DNA of 64,000 nucleotides from Falsirhodobacter sp. 20TX0035. Its GTDB lineage: Bacteria > Pseudomonadota > Alphaproteobacteria > Rhodobacterales > Rhodobacteraceae. Position 1 is the first letter of the stretch; each line of letters begins with the position of its first letter. A program made the position numbers and the translations under genes. The stretch spans positions 45,241-109,240 of the forward strand of contig NZ_JAQMHV010000010.1 in the NCBI RefSeq assembly GCF_028307215.1, given 5' to 3'. This document shows, one piece after another, positions 17,075 through 26,110 of this stretch. The notes under the pieces were generated by a model. The model made no database searches. It had not been told where the DNA came from and saw only the letters and a program-made list of their open reading frames with translations.

Positions 17075-18229
17075 ATGGTTTACGATCCGAGCCGGCTCAT
17101 CGACCGCAGGTTCCACCGTCACCCCGACGGCCCCGTCGTGTCAACGAACGAACGTCATGTCCTTCGCGCCCTTCAGCGCGAACCGGGCCTGTCGCGCGCC
17201 GACCTGACAGGGCAGTTCGACCTGACCCAGCAATCCCTGCACCGCATTGTGGAGCAGTTGGCCAATCGCGGCATGATCCGCATGGGCCCGCCCAAAAGCA
17301 GCAGCGGCCGGGGCCAGCCCAGCCCGACGCTGTTTCTGCAGCCCTCCTTCGCGCACAGCTGGGGCATCTCGCTGAATGCGGAAACGCTGGGGATCGCGCT
17401 GATGGATTTCGCGGGCAACCTCGTGGCCGACGAACTGCATGTGCTGCGCAGCCACAGCCAATCGGCGGTGCTGACGCTGGCTTCGCAGCGGATGGCCGAG
17501 TTGTCCCTGCGGCATCGTCTGGACCGCGAGGCTTGCCTTGGCGTGGGCTTCGGGATCGTCGGCTATTGGGTGGAAGGGACGCGCTTTGCCCCGCCCCTGA
17601 CGCTGCGCGACTGGGCGATGGTGGATCTGGGGCCGCTTCTGTCGGGCTGGTTCAACCGCCCCGTCTGGGTGGAGAACACGGCCAACACTGCCGCCGTAGC
17701 CGAGGCGTTCCTAGGCGCGGGCCGCCGCATTCCGACCTTTGCCCATATCTCCATGAACCACTGGCTGGGCAGCGGGCTGATCCAGAATGGGGAATTGTGG
17801 TCCGGCGGCAACAACAACGCGGGCGAATTCTTCAGCCTGTATGAAAGCGAACCCCGCGTCCGCCACCCGGCCCTGAAGCGGCTCATGGAGCTGATGCACG
17901 ATGACGGGCTAAAGGTGGACACCATGTCCGACATCCTGCAAGGCGTGGATGCAAGCCGCCCGGCCGTGACCCGCTGGATCACCGAAGCGCTGCCGGGCTT
18001 CAATCGCCTGTTGGCGGCCCTCTGGTCGGTTTTCGATCCGCAGGCCGTGGTGCTGGGCGGCCAGCTTCCGCCCGTGCTGGCGCAGATGCTGATCGACGGG
18101 GCCAAGCTGCCGATCCTGCGCCGCTACGACATCCCGCGCCGGGCGCCGAAGCTGCTGATCTCGGATCTGGGGCCTAATGTGGCGGCGCTGGGGGCGGCGG
18201 TGTTTCCGCTGCGCGTGTCGGCCTTCTAG
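17075..18229 (+). CDS. ROK family transcriptional regulator (NagC/XylR type)
   Basis: 384 residues. A winged helix-turn-helix lies at about 22-75 (NERHVLRALQREPGLSRADL, then SLHRIVEQLANRGMI). A ROK domain occupies about 95-380. The sugar-kinase-derived motif VENTANTAAVAEAF is present, but the zinc-binding CxCGxxGCxE motif of ROK kinases is absent, as expected of a pure regulator. The ATG at 17075 follows AGGG closely; the frame is open upstream, but that part lies in AT-rich non-coding DNA. ROK repressors usually respond to sugars or amino sugars, so an acetylated amino sugar could be a cue for this region. Effector unknown. Confidence 0.88.
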   Translation: MVYDPSRLIDRRFHRHPDGPVVSTNERHVLRALQREPGLSRADLTGQFDLTQQSLHRIVEQLANRGMIRMGPPKSSSGRGQPSPTLFLQPSFAHSWGISLNAETLGIALMDFAGNLVADELHVLRSHSQSAVLTLASQRMAELSLRHRLDREACLGVGFGIVGYWVEGTRFAPPLTLRDWAMVDLGPLLSGWFNRPVWVENTANTAAVAEAFLGAGRRIPTFAHISMNHWLGSGLIQNGELWSGGNNNAGEFFSLYESEPRVRHPALKRLMELMHDDGLKVDTMSDILQGVDASRPAVTRWITEALPGFNRLLAALWSVFDPQAVVLGGQLPPVLAQMLIDGAKLPILRRYDIPRRAPKLLISDLGPNVAALGAAVFPLRVSAF

Positions 18230-19251
18230 ACCTCTTTCGGAAAGACCAGTTCCGACAGTGTGCCGCCCGTAGGGCTGGCCGCCATGCGCAGCCGGCCGCC
18301 CATCTGCTGGGCGAACTGGCGCGCGATCGTCAGGCCGAGGCTGGAGGACTCCTCCACCCGGAAAGTATCCGGCAGGCCGTGGCCGTCATCCTCGATCCGC
18401 AGCACGACATCGCCGCCCTCCTGCGACAGGCGCAGGGCGATCCGGCCGCTGCGGTCGCCGGCAAACCCATGCTCGATCGCGTTGCTGAGGAGTTCGGTCG
18501 CGATCAGCCCCAAGGGCACCGCGTGATCGCGGGGGATGGCCAGCCGGGGGCAATCGAGCGTGACGCCGATGCGCCCCTCGGCCCCGGCGGTGGCGATCAT
18601 GTCGTCCGTCATGTTCTTCAGAAAGGCACCGAAATCGACCTCCTGCGCCGTGGGGTCGTGCAGCAGGCGCTTCATCCGCGACACGGCGTTGATGCGGGCG
18701 ACGGCGTCGTCCAGCGCCTTGCGGGCCACCTCGTCCCGGACGGCGCGGCGCTGGATGGACAAAAGGCCCGCCACCGTAGCCAGGTTGTTGGACACCCGGT
18801 GCTGCAATTCATGGAACATCAGGCGGCCCTGTTCGGCCATGGTGGCGCTACGGCGGCGCTCCTCCTCCAGATCCTGCACGGCGCCGGTCATGATGTCGAT
18901 CAGCAGGATGTCGGTGATGGCGATGAACGCAAAGAAGCCCATCGCGGTCAGGGCCGCCGGCGACAGGTTCAGGGTGCCGGGTTCGGACACGAACAGCAGC
19001 CACGACGCGAAGAAGGACGCGACCGACACCGCGATCCCGGGCCACCGTCCGCAGAAGAAGGCCGTCAGGATGATCGCCGGAAAGAAGGTCAGAAAGGGAA
19101 AACCAGAGGCCAGCGCGCCGTTCAGCGTCCAGCGCAGCGAAACCGCGATCGCAAAGGACAGGGCCGCGAACCCCCACCGGAATGCCGGCCCCCGCTGGAC
19201 GAGGATCAGGTGGCTGACCGTGCGGAACACCCGCGATACGCCGGGGGTCAT
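18226..19251 (-). CDS. Membrane sensor histidine kinase, HisKA_2/HWE-like
   Basis: 341 residues. The first 125 or so hold about four hydrophobic segments (a DUF4118-like membrane sensor). A short coiled linker (QDLEEERRRSATMAEQGRL) leads to the phosphoacceptor motif FHELQHRVSNNLATVAGLL and then an HATPase domain with TELLSNAIEHGFAG and DDGHGLP. The HELQHRVSNN pattern is that of HisKA_2/HWE kinases. The start overlaps the coaD stop as ATGA, so it is co-translated with coaD. No response regulator gene adjoins it; the nearest receiver is at 30022-30399. Signal sensed unknown. Confidence 0.9.
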   Translation of the reverse strand: MTPGVSRVFRTVSHLILVQRGPAFRWGFAALSFAIAVSLRWTLNGALASGFPFLTFFPAIILTAFFCGRWPGIAVSVASFFASWLLFVSEPGTLNLSPAALTAMGFFAFIAITDILLIDIMTGAVQDLEEERRRSATMAEQGRLMFHELQHRVSNNLATVAGLLSIQRRAVRDEVARKALDDAVARINAVSRMKRLLHDPTAQEVDFGAFLKNMTDDMIATAGAEGRIGVTLDCPRLAIPRDHAVPLGLIATELLSNAIEHGFAGDRSGRIALRLSQEGGDVVLRIEDDGHGLPDTFRVEESSSLGLTIARQFAQQMGGRLRMAASPTGGTLSELVFPKEV

Positions 19252-19730
19252 GCGAAACGGTGGCGCAGCGCGTTGGCCACGGCCGGGGTCACAAATTTCG
19301 ACACGTCGCCGTTCAGGCGCGCGATCTCCTTGACCAGCTTGGACGCGATGGCCTGCCGCCGCGCGTCGGCCATCAGGAACAGGGTCTCAATCTCGTCGTC
19401 CAGCTGGCGGTTCATGTGGACCATCTGGAATTCGTATTCGAAATCGGCCACCGCGCGCAGGCCGCGCACGATCACCTGCGCGCCCACGTCGCGGGCGCAG
19501 TCGATCAGCAGGTTCTCGAACGGGTGCACCACGATCTCGGCGTCGACGAAGCGGTCGGCCTCGGCCTGCACCATGGCCACGCGCTCCTCAAGGCTGAACA
19601 GCGGGTTCTTGTCGCGGTTGATCGCGACGCCCACCACCAGCCGGTCCACGAGGCGCGAGGCGCGCTGCAGGATGTCGATATGCCCCAGCGTGATCGGATC
19701 GAAAGTGCCCGGATAAAGTCCTATCCGCAT
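19248..19730 (-). CDS. coaD: Pantetheine-phosphate adenylyltransferase
   Basis: 160 residues, the standard length. It catalyses the fourth step of coenzyme A synthesis, 4'-phosphopantetheine plus ATP to dephospho-CoA. The nucleotidyltransferase T/HxGH motif appears as TLGH (His17) in GLYPGTFDPITLGHIDIL. VIVRGLRAVADFEYEFQM and the ATP-binding KLVKEIARLNGDVSKFV segment near 125-142 complete the fold. The ATG at 19730 follows a G-rich ribosome site. It heads a two-gene unit with the sensor kinase and is divergent from the RcnB-like gene. The pantothenate kinase coaX is also in this window. Confidence 0.97.
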   Translation of the reverse strand: MRIGLYPGTFDPITLGHIDILQRASRLVDRLVVGVAINRDKNPLFSLEERVAMVQAEADRFVDAEIVVHPFENLLIDCARDVGAQVIVRGLRAVADFEYEFQMVHMNRQLDDEIETLFLMADARRQAIASKLVKEIARLNGDVSKFVTPAVANALRHRFA

Positions 19731-19771
19731 GTCGTGCCGTCCCCCCTTTGGTGTCCGAGGGAAACAGGATT

Positions 19772-19819
19772 GCGCGGATTTCCGCAAGACGGAAACAAGC
19801 CCCCTGACGGAATCCGCGC
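19772..19819. promoter_or_regulatory. Nested inverted repeats in the coaD / RcnB-like divergent gap
   Basis: An outer perfect 9-bp pair, GCGCGGATT (19772-19780) and AATCCGCGC (19811-19819), encloses an inner 6-bp pair, TTTCCG (19779-19784) and CGGAAA (19790-19795). All lie in the 133-bp gap between divergent starts. The arrangement could be an operator for the exported-protein gene or a leader structure. No confident promoter hexamers are seen. Confidence 0.35.
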
Positions 19820-19863
19820 CGACCTGCGTTATATGCCTCGCGACGACATGTGAGGACATTTCG

Positions 19864-20274
19864 ATGAAACGCACCATCCTGGCACTTCTGGCCGCCTCTC
19901 TGGCCACCCCGGTGCTGGCTGACCCAAAGGACCACCACGACCGGCGGGACCCGCCCGGGCACACCCGCATCCCCCCGGGGCATGACAAGGACCGCAAGTG
20001 GGACCGCGACCACGACCGGCACAATGATCGCGACCGGCAGCATGCGCGCGAGCATGACCGTGACCGGGATCGACGCCACGACCGTGGTCTGCATGTCGGC
20101 GAATACGCGCGCCACGGCCACGCCCTGTCACGCGACCAGCTGCGGCGGCTTCCGCCCCTGCCCCGGGGTCAGGAATATCGCCGCATCGACGACAACATCG
20201 TGCGCATCGACAGCGACACGCTGAAGATCGTCGCCGTTCTGGGCCTTGTCAGCGCGCTTCTGGCGATGCGCTGA
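19864..20274 (+). CDS. RcnB-like small exported protein, Asp/Arg/His-rich
   Basis: 136 residues. A clear signal peptide (MKRTILALLAASLATPVLA) gives cleavage after residue 19. The mature region to about residue 80 is dense in His, Asp and Arg (DRDHDRHNDRD-type). The C-terminal part, LRRLPPLPRGQEYRRIDDN then a hydrophobic tail, matches RcnB/CigR-type proteins. RcnB in E. coli is periplasmic and affects nickel/cobalt homeostasis; here a periplasmic or inner-membrane location is likely. GAGGA lies seven bases before the ATG. The low-complexity middle makes finer assignment unsafe. Confidence 0.75.
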   Translation: MKRTILALLAASLATPVLADPKDHHDRRDPPGHTRIPPGHDKDRKWDRDHDRHNDRDRQHAREHDRDRDRRHDRGLHVGEYARHGHALSRDQLRRLPPLPRGQEYRRIDDNIVRIDSDTLKIVAVLGLVSALLAMR

Positions 20275-23133
20275 TCATTCAGCCGCCACGCGCCGGGGCT
20301 TCAGCATCGGTGCGAGGTAGCGGCCCGTGTGGCTCTCGGCCACGCGGGCCACGTCCTCGGGCGTGCCCTCGGCCACGATCCGGCCACCGCCGTCGCCGCC
20401 TTCGGGGCCGATGTCGATGATCCAGTCGGCGGTCTTCACCACGTCAAGGTTGTGTTCGATCACCACCACCGTGTTGCCCTGATCGACCAGCTCGTGCAGC
20501 ACCTCCAGCAGCTTCTTCACATCTTCGAAATGCAGGCCCGTGGTGGGCTCGTCGAGGATGTAGAGCGTGCGGCCCGTGGCCCGGCGCGACAGTTCCTTCG
20601 ACAGCTTCACGCGCTGCGCCTCGCCGCCCGACAGCGTCGTCGCCTGCTGACCCACCTTGATGTAGCCAAGGCCCACGCGCACCAGCGCGTCCATCTTCTC
20701 GCGGATGGATGGGACCGCCTGGAAGAAGCCCTGCGCGTCCTCCACCGTCATATCAAGGACTTCGGCGATGCTCTTGTCCTTGAACTTGATCTCCAGCGTT
20801 TCGCGGTTGTAGCGGGCGCCCTTGCAGGTTTCGCAGGTCACGTAGACGTCGGGCAGGAAGTGCATTTCGATCTTGATGACGCCGTCGCCCTGGCACGCCT
20901 CGCACCGCCCGCCCTTTACGTTGAAGCTGAACCGCCCGGGGCCGTAGCCGCGCGCCTTCGACTCCGGCAGGCCCGCGAACCAGTCGCGGATCGGGGTGAA
21001 GGCGCCGGTATAGGTCGCGGGGTTGGACCGCGGCGTCCGCCCGATCGGGCGCTGGTCGATGTCGATGACCTTGTCCAGATGCTCGAACCCCTTGATCGTC
21101 TCGCAGGGGGCGGGCGTCTCATGCGCGCCGTTCAGCTTCAGGGCCGCCGTCTTGTACAACGTCTCGATCGTCAGGGTGGACTTGCCGCCGCCCGACACGC
21201 CCGTCACGCAGACGAACTTGCCCAAGGGGAATTCGGCCGTCACGTCGTGCAGGTTGTTGCCGGAGGCCTTCACCACCGTCAGGCTCTTGCCGTTGCCCTT
21301 GCGCCGTTCGGGGTTGACCGGGATTTCGCGCCGGCCGCTCAGGTACTGGCCGGTGATGCTGTCGCGGTTCTTGATGATCTGCGCCGGCGTGCCATGCGCC
21401 ACCACCGAACCGCCATGCACGCCCGCGCCCGGACCCATGTCGAAGACGTAATCCGCCTCGCGGATCGCGTCCTCGTCATGCTCCACCACGATGACCGAGT
21501 TGCCCTGGTCGCGCAGGTTCTTCAGCGTGGTCAGCAGGCGGTCATTGTCGCGCTGGTGCAGGCCGATGGAAGGTTCGTCCAGCACATACAGCACGCCCGT
21601 CAGGCCCGACCCGATCTGGCTGGCCAGCCGGATGCGCTGGCTTTCCCCGCCCGACAGCGTGCCGGCCGCACGGCTCATCGACAGATAGTCGAGGCCGACG
21701 TTCACGAGGAAGCCCAGACGCTCACGTATCTCTTTCAGGATGGCGCGGGCGATCTCGTTCTTCTGGACGCTCAGCGCGGCGGGAACGGTGTCCATCCACG
21801 CATAGGCGTCCTTGATGGACATCTGCACCACCTGCCCCACATGCAGGCCCGCGATCTTCACGGCCAGCGCTTCGGGTTTCAGGCGGTAACCGTGGCAGGT
21901 GCCGCAGGGACGGTTGTTCTGGTAGCGCTCCATCTCCTCGCGCGACCAGGCGCTGTCCGTCTCGCGATACCGCCGTTCCATGTTGGGGATCAGCCCCTCG
22001 AACGTGCGGGCGATCTGGTAGACACGGCCCGCCTCATCATAGCGGAAGGTGATCTCCTCGGCACCCGAACCGTGGATAAACACGTCCTGCACCCGCTGGG
22101 GCAGGTCCTTCCACTTCGTCTTGCGGTCGAAGCCGAAATGGGCCGACAGCGCCTCGATCGTCTGCGTCACGTAGGGGGATTTAGACTTCGCCCAAGGCGC
22201 GATGGCCCCCTGCGCGATGGACAGGTTCTGGTCGGGCACGATCAGGCGCGGGTCGAAGAACAGCTCCACCCCCAACCCGTCGCAGGCCGGGCAGGCCCCG
22301 AAGGGCGCGTTGAAGGAAAACAGCCGCGGCTCGATCTCCGGGATGGTGAATCCCGACACCGGACAGGCGAACTTTTCCGAGAAGGTCGTGCGCTCGGCCT
22401 CCTCGCCCTCGGGCGCCGCCGTCTCAAAGATGGCGATGCCGTCGGCAAGGTTCAGGGCGGTGCGGAAGCTGTCGGCCAGACGGGTGGCGATGTCGCCGCG
22501 CACGACGATCCGGTCCACCACCACGTCGATGTTATGGCGGAACTTCTTGTCCAGCGTCGGCGGCTCGTCCAGTTCATAAAACTGGCCGTTCACCTTCACG
22601 CGCTGGAACCCCTGTTTGCGCAGGTCCAGAAACTCCTTGCGGTATTCGCCCTTCCGGTCGCGCACGATGGGCGCCAGAAGATAGCCGCGGGTGCCTTCCG
22701 GCATCGCCATGACGATGTCGACCATGTCCTGCACCTGCTGCGCGGTGATCGGCAGGCCGGTGGCGGGCGAATAGGGCGTGCCCGCGCGGGCATAGAGAAG
22801 GCGCAGGTAGTCGTAGATCTCGGTCACCGTGCCGACGGTGGACCGGGGGTTCTTCGACGTGGTCTTCTGCTCGATGGAGATGGCGGGCGACAGGCCCGAG
22901 ATGTGGTCCACGTCCGGCTTGCCCATCATGTCGAGGAACTGGCGCGCATAAGCGCTCAGGCTTTCGACATACCGCCGCTGCCCTTCGGCATAGATCGTGT
23001 CAAAGGCGAGGCTGGATTTCCCCGACCCCGACAGCCCGGTGATCACGACGAACTGGTCGCGCGGAATGTCGACGTCCACGCCCTTGAGATTGTGCTCGCG
23101 CGCGCCGCGAACCTCGATGAACTTCTGTTCCAT
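20275..23133 (-). CDS. uvrA: Excinuclease ABC subunit A
   Basis: 952 residues, normal length. UvrA finds bulky DNA lesions and loads UvrB for nucleotide excision repair. Two ABC ATPase halves are visible: Walker [10 protein letters not shown] (33-41) and GVSGGGKST (about 640), with signatures [12 protein letters not shown] and [12 protein letters not shown]. The main zinc finger is intact (CEACQGDG and CETCKGA). In the first, minor zinc site one Cys is replaced by Ser (ACPVSG), while the CPAC pair remains. A LexA-type box lies 65 bp upstream, so DNA-damage induction is expected. Monocistronic by spacing. Confidence 0.98.
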   Translation of the reverse strand: MEQKFIEVRGAREHNLKGVDVDIPRDQFVVITGLSGSGKSSLAFDTIYAEGQRRYVESLSAYARQFLDMMGKPDVDHISGLSPAISIEQKTTSKNPRSTVGTVTEIYDYLRLLYARAGTPYSPATGLPITAQQVQDMVDIVMAMPEGTRGYLLAPIVRDRKGEYRKEFLDLRKQGFQRVKVNGQFYELDEPPTLDKKFRHNIDVVVDRIVVRGDIATRLADSFRTALNLADGIAIFETAAPEGEEAERTTFSEKFACPVSGFTIPEIEPRLFSFNAPFGACPACDGLGVELFFDPRLIVPDQNLSIAQGAIAPWAKSKSPYVTQTIEALSAHFGFDRKTKWKDLPQRVQDVFIHGSGAEEITFRYDEAGRVYQIARTFEGLIPNMERRYRETDSAWSREEMERYQNNRPCGTCHGYRLKPEALAVKIAGLHVGQVVQMSIKDAYAWMDTVPAALSVQKNEIARAILKEIRERLGFLVNVGLDYLSMSRAAGTLSGGESQRIRLASQIGSGLTGVLYVLDEPSIGLHQRDNDRLLTTLKNLRDQGNSVIVVEHDEDAIREADYVFDMGPGAGVHGGSVVAHGTPAQIIKNRDSITGQYLSGRREIPVNPERRKGNGKSLTVVKASGNNLHDVTAEFPLGKFVCVTGVSGGGKSTLTIETLYKTAALKLNGAHETPAPCETIKGFEHLDKVIDIDQRPIGRTPRSNPATYTGAFTPIRDWFAGLPESKARGYGPGRFSFNVKGGRCEACQGDGVIKIEMHFLPDVYVTCETCKGARYNRETLEIKFKDKSIAEVLDMTVEDAQGFFQAVPSIREKMDALVRVGLGYIKVGQQATTLSGGEAQRVKLSKELSRRATGRTLYILDEPTTGLHFEDVKKLLEVLHELVDQGNTVVVIEHNLDVVKTADWIIDIGPEGGDGGGRIVAEGTPEDVARVAESHTGRYLAPMLKPRRVAAE

Positions 23134-23197
23134 GCCATTCCCCGGATCGGTCGGCGTCTAGATAGGCACTGGCACCGGCCGTGCCAAGCGCAAACGT

Positions 23198-23212
23198 GAA
23201 CGATGGGTGAAC
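23198..23212 (-). promoter_or_regulatory. LexA (SOS) box upstream of uvrA
   Basis: GAAC at 23198-23201, seven bases, then GAAC at 23209-23212. Read on the uvrA strand this is GTTC-N7-GTTC, the direct-repeat LexA site of Rhodobacter and other alphaproteobacteria (known biology). It is 65 bp before the uvrA ATG, just past the stop of the upstream lipoprotein gene. Exact match to the consensus and placement at a known SOS gene make this a strong call. Confidence 0.85.
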
Positions 23213-23213
23213 G

Positions 23214-23660
23214 TCAGTTGGCGTAGACGGTCACCTGCGGCAGCGCCGTAAGCGGCAGGTCCAGCGCGCGATAGCCCGCCAGCGACAGTTGCGCCGATCC
23301 GGCACCCGGCAGCAGGTCCACGGCGACGGACTTGCCGTTCACCTCCACCCGCCCCTTGCCCACGCTCTTCACCAAAGAGGAGCGGAGCCAGAAGCCCGGT
23401 TCGGCCGCGTTGCCAAGGGTCACGACCGCCTCGCCCAGCGCCTTGGCGCCCGGATCGGGGGTGGTGGCCAGCGCGCGCTGGCGCTCAGCCTCGGACGTCA
23501 AGTCGAGACTTTCGGCCGGGCGGGCCGCGCTTTGGCCAATGGCCGCCGCGGGGGCCGCCGCCGGCACGGGTGCGGGCGCCGCCTTTGTGCGGAACGGGTT
23601 CGGCACCTGCGAACAGGAGGCGAGGATCAGGAGCGGGGCAAGAAGCAGGAGCGTGCGCAT
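23214..23660 (-). CDS. Small lipoprotein of unknown function
   Basis: 148 residues. A type II signal peptide with lipobox LILASC gives lipidation at Cys16. It is followed by an Ala/Pro-rich linker to about residue 48 and a compact C-terminal part with [19 protein letters not shown] and a repeated leucine-rich end. I recall similar short proteins in Rhodobacteraceae, but no functional domain is recognised. It is co-directional with uvrA, but the SOS box between them implies separate control. Divergent from moaA. Confidence 0.75.
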   Translation of the reverse strand: MRTLLLLAPLLILASCSQVPNPFRTKAAPAPVPAAAPAAAIGQSAARPAESLDLTSEAERQRALATTPDPGAKALGEAVVTLGNAAEPGFWLRSSLVKSVGKGRVEVNGKSVAVDLLPGAGSAQLSLAGYRALDLPLTALPQVTVYAN

Positions 23661-23735
23661 GGATCAATGTTAGACCGGCGCACTTCCGCGTCAATCGCAC
23701 TTGAGCGTGACCGGCCCCGGCCCTATCTTCCGGGC

Positions 23736-24722
23736 ATGAAAGCCCCCCTGATCGATCCGTTCCAGCGAGCCATCTCCTACCTGCGCATTTCGGTGACGGA
23801 TCGTTGCGATTTCCGCTGCCTCTACTGCATGTCGGAACAGATGACCTTCCTTCCGAAGTCCGAGCTTCTGTCGCTGGAGGAGCTGGACCGTTTGTGTTCC
23901 ACCTTTGTGGGCATGGGCGTCCGCAAGCTGCGGGTCACCGGGGGCGAACCGCTGGTGCGCCGCAACATCATGGACTTCTTCCGCGCTATGTCCCGCCATC
24001 TGGACAGCGGCGCGCTGGAGGAGCTGACGCTGACCACCAACGGCTCCCAGCTTGCGAAATACGCGGCCGATCTTGCGGCCTGCGGGGTGCGGCGGATCAA
24101 CGTCTCCCTCGACACGCTGGACGAGGCGAAGTTCGCCCACATCACCCGCTGGGGCCGCCTGTCGCAGGTGCTGGAGGGCATCGCCGCCGCCAAGGCCGCC
24201 GGACTGCGCGTGAAGATCAACACGGTCGCGCTGAAGGGCTTCAACGAGGATGAGTTGTTCCGCCTTCTGGACTGGTGCGCCGGCGAGGGTCACGACCTGA
24301 CCTTTATCGAGGTGATGCCCATGGGGGAAACCGGCGACCGGCTGGACCAGTACTGGCCGCTGACCGACCTGCGCCGCCGCCTTGGCGAACGGTTCAGCCT
24401 GATCCCGCTGACCGAACGCAGCGGTGGGCCCGCGCGCTATGTGCAGGTGTCGGAAACGGGCCAGAAGATCGGCTTCATCACGCCCCTGACCCACAATTTC
24501 TGCGAAAGCTGCAACCGCGTGCGCCTGACCTGCACCGGAGAGTTGTACATGTGCCTGGGCCAGGAAGACCGCGCCGACCTGCGCGCGCCCCTGCGCGACG
24601 GCTCCGATCTGGAAGAGGCAATCCGGGCGGCGATCCTGCAGAAGCCCAAGGGCCATGATTTCGACTATTCGCGCCAGAACACCGGCCAGATGCCCCGGCA
24701 CATGAGCCATACGGGCGGCTGA
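23736..24722 (+). CDS. moaA: GTP 3',8-cyclase (molybdenum cofactor biosynthesis protein A)
   Basis: 328 residues. This radical-SAM enzyme starts molybdenum cofactor synthesis from GTP. The SAM cluster cysteines are C24, C28 and C31 (CDFRCLYC). The C-terminal GTP-side [4Fe-4S] cluster shows [12 protein letters not shown]. The chain ends in Gly-Gly, as required for MoaA activity. The ATG at 23736 gives the canonical N-terminus. It converges with a MocA-like gene 3 bases away and next to a molybdenum hydroxylase module, so the cofactor pathway and its user are neighbours. Confidence 0.97.
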   Translation: MKAPLIDPFQRAISYLRISVTDRCDFRCLYCMSEQMTFLPKSELLSLEELDRLCSTFVGMGVRKLRVTGGEPLVRRNIMDFFRAMSRHLDSGALEELTLTTNGSQLAKYAADLAACGVRRINVSLDTLDEAKFAHITRWGRLSQVLEGIAAAKAAGLRVKINTVALKGFNEDELFRLLDWCAGEGHDLTFIEVMPMGETGDRLDQYWPLTDLRRRLGERFSLIPLTERSGGPARYVQVSETGQKIGFITPLTHNFCESCNRVRLTCTGELYMCLGQEDRADLRAPLRDGSDLEEAIRAAILQKPKGHDFDYSRQNTGQMPRHMSHTGG

Positions 24723-24725
24723 CGC

Positions 24726-25253
24726 TCAGCCCAGATCCCCCGGACGGTCGATGTCGCGCAGGGAGGCGGCGGGCAGCGGGCAATGCGCCCCGGGATGATC
24801 GCGCAACAGCCGCCCCGCCCCCTCGTCACCGCGCAGGGCCAGCAGGCGCGGGAACCACGCCTTCGGAAACAGCGCCGGGGGGGAGACATGGCCTTCGGCC
24901 ACGGCGCAACGCGGGCCGTCGCCGTCAAGGATCAGGGCCAAATCGTCGTCCCGCAGATACGGCATGTCGCCCAGCGCGATCAGCAGATGCGTCGTCTGGG
25001 GCGGCAGGTGTCGGATTGCGGCGACAAGGCTGTCGGCCTGCCCGCCACCTGCGGGGATCCGGACCGTCTCCATCCCCACCGCCTGCGCCACCGTGTCCGA
25101 GGATACGACGGCAAAGCAGCAGTCCAGCGGGGCCCGCGCCAACCGTTCGGCCGCATGGGCCACCAGCGGGCGCTCTTTCAGAGTGGCCAGCAGCTTGTCC
25201 TGCGGCCCGAAGCGGCGCGAGGCGCCCGCCGCCAGCAGCGCCCCGACGATCAT
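24726..25253 (-). CDS. MobA/MocA-like molybdopterin nucleotidyltransferase (probably cytidylyltransferase)
   Basis: 175 residues. The N-terminal nucleotide motif is LLAAGASRRFGPQDKLLATL and the metal-binding region is ALGDMPYLRDDDL. MocA adds CMP to molybdopterin to make the dinucleotide used by xanthine-oxidase-family enzymes; MobA adds GMP. Location at the end of a hydroxylase operon, coupled by ATGA to xdhC, argues for MocA. The ATG at 25253 was chosen for that overlap. The CTP-versus-GTP choice is inferred from context, not from a decisive residue. Confidence 0.85.
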   Translation of the reverse strand: MIVGALLAAGASRRFGPQDKLLATLKERPLVAHAAERLARAPLDCCFAVVSSDTVAQAVGMETVRIPAGGGQADSLVAAIRHLPPQTTHLLIALGDMPYLRDDDLALILDGDGPRCAVAEGHVSPPALFPKAWFPRLLALRGDEGAGRLLRDHPGAHCPLPAASLRDIDRPGDLG

Positions 25254-26110
25254 GCCTTGGCCCGCGCCAGAACGTCCGCCAGCACCGCCACCGCCAGCGT
25301 CCGCGCGTCGCGGGCCGAGGGGATCAGGCCGAACGGATCGGCCAGACGCTCGATGGCACGGTCCGGAACCCCGATCGCCTCCAACGCCGCGCGGCGCGCC
25401 TGCCGCGCACGGTGGCTGCCCTGCGCCCCGACATACAGCGCGGACGAGGACAGGGCCGCGGCCAGCAAGGGCGGCTCCCAATCATGGTCGTGAAAAAATA
25501 GGGTCACGGCGGTGCGCGGATCAATCGCCACGCCTTCCGGCCATCGGGGCGACACCAAGGGGGTGGCGGTGACGCCGGACGGCACGTCCATCGCCTCGGG
25601 CGAGAACAGCTCCACCCCGAACCCGGTCAGGCGGGCCAGATCGGCAAAGGTCGCGGCCTCGGGTCCCTTGCCGAAGACCAGAAAGCGCAGTTCGGGCTGG
25701 ATGTGCAGGGCCACCCCCTCCAGATCCAGCCGCGCAGGCTGCCGTGCCGCCAGTTGGTCCAGCGCCTTGCGGATGGAACCCCGGTCGGGGCGCGGCAGGA
25801 TCAGGATGTCCAGACCGCCCCCGCAGGGCAGTGCCAGATCGGCAAAGGGCGATCCGGCGCCGTAACGCAGCTGCCGCGCCTCCCTGTCCTCCAGCGCCTG
25901 ACGGGCGTGCAGGGCCACATCCTCGTCAATACAGCCCGAGGACAGGTTGCCCGTCCGGCGCCCTGCCCCATCCACGGCCATGGCCGCGCCAAGGGGACGG
26001 TAGGAGGTCCCCTCCACCCCCACGATCACGGCCAGCGCCCGGTCCTCCCCCACCAGCGCCGCAAGGGGGAAGTCCCCTTCGGACACGGTGGCAAGAACGT
26101 CACTCGTCAC
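25250..26110 (-). CDS. xdhC: XdhC/CoxI family molybdenum cofactor insertion chaperone
   Basis: 286 residues. The N-terminal XdhC/CoxI domain includes VEGTSYRPLGAAMAVDG and GNLSSGCIDEDVALH with its conserved Cys. The C-terminal Rossmann part has FLVFGKGPEA and YVGAQGSHRARQARR. These proteins bind and sulfurate the cofactor and insert it into the large subunit (PaoD in E. coli). The start is GTG at 26110, directly after the large-subunit TGA, with GGAGG five bases before. The ATGA overlap with the cytidylyltransferase gene confirms one operon. Confidence 0.93.
   Translation of the reverse strand: MTSDVLATVSEGDFPLAALVGEDRALAVIVGVEGTSYRPLGAAMAVDGAGRRTGNLSSGCIDEDVALHARQALEDREARQLRYGAGSPFADLALPCGGGLDILILPRPDRGSIRKALDQLAARQPARLDLEGVALHIQPELRFLVFGKGPEAATFADLARLTGFGVELFSPEAMDVPSGVTATPLVSPRWPEGVAIDPRTAVTLFFHDHDWEPPLLAAALSSSALYVGAQGSHRARQARRAALEAIGVPDRAIERLADPFGLIPSARDARTLAVAVLADVLARAKA

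Noticed and set aside
20329..23199. Long plus-strand open frame opposite uvrA
   Set aside because: It mirrors uvrA over its whole length, has low-complexity Arg/Gly/His composition and no recognisable domain.
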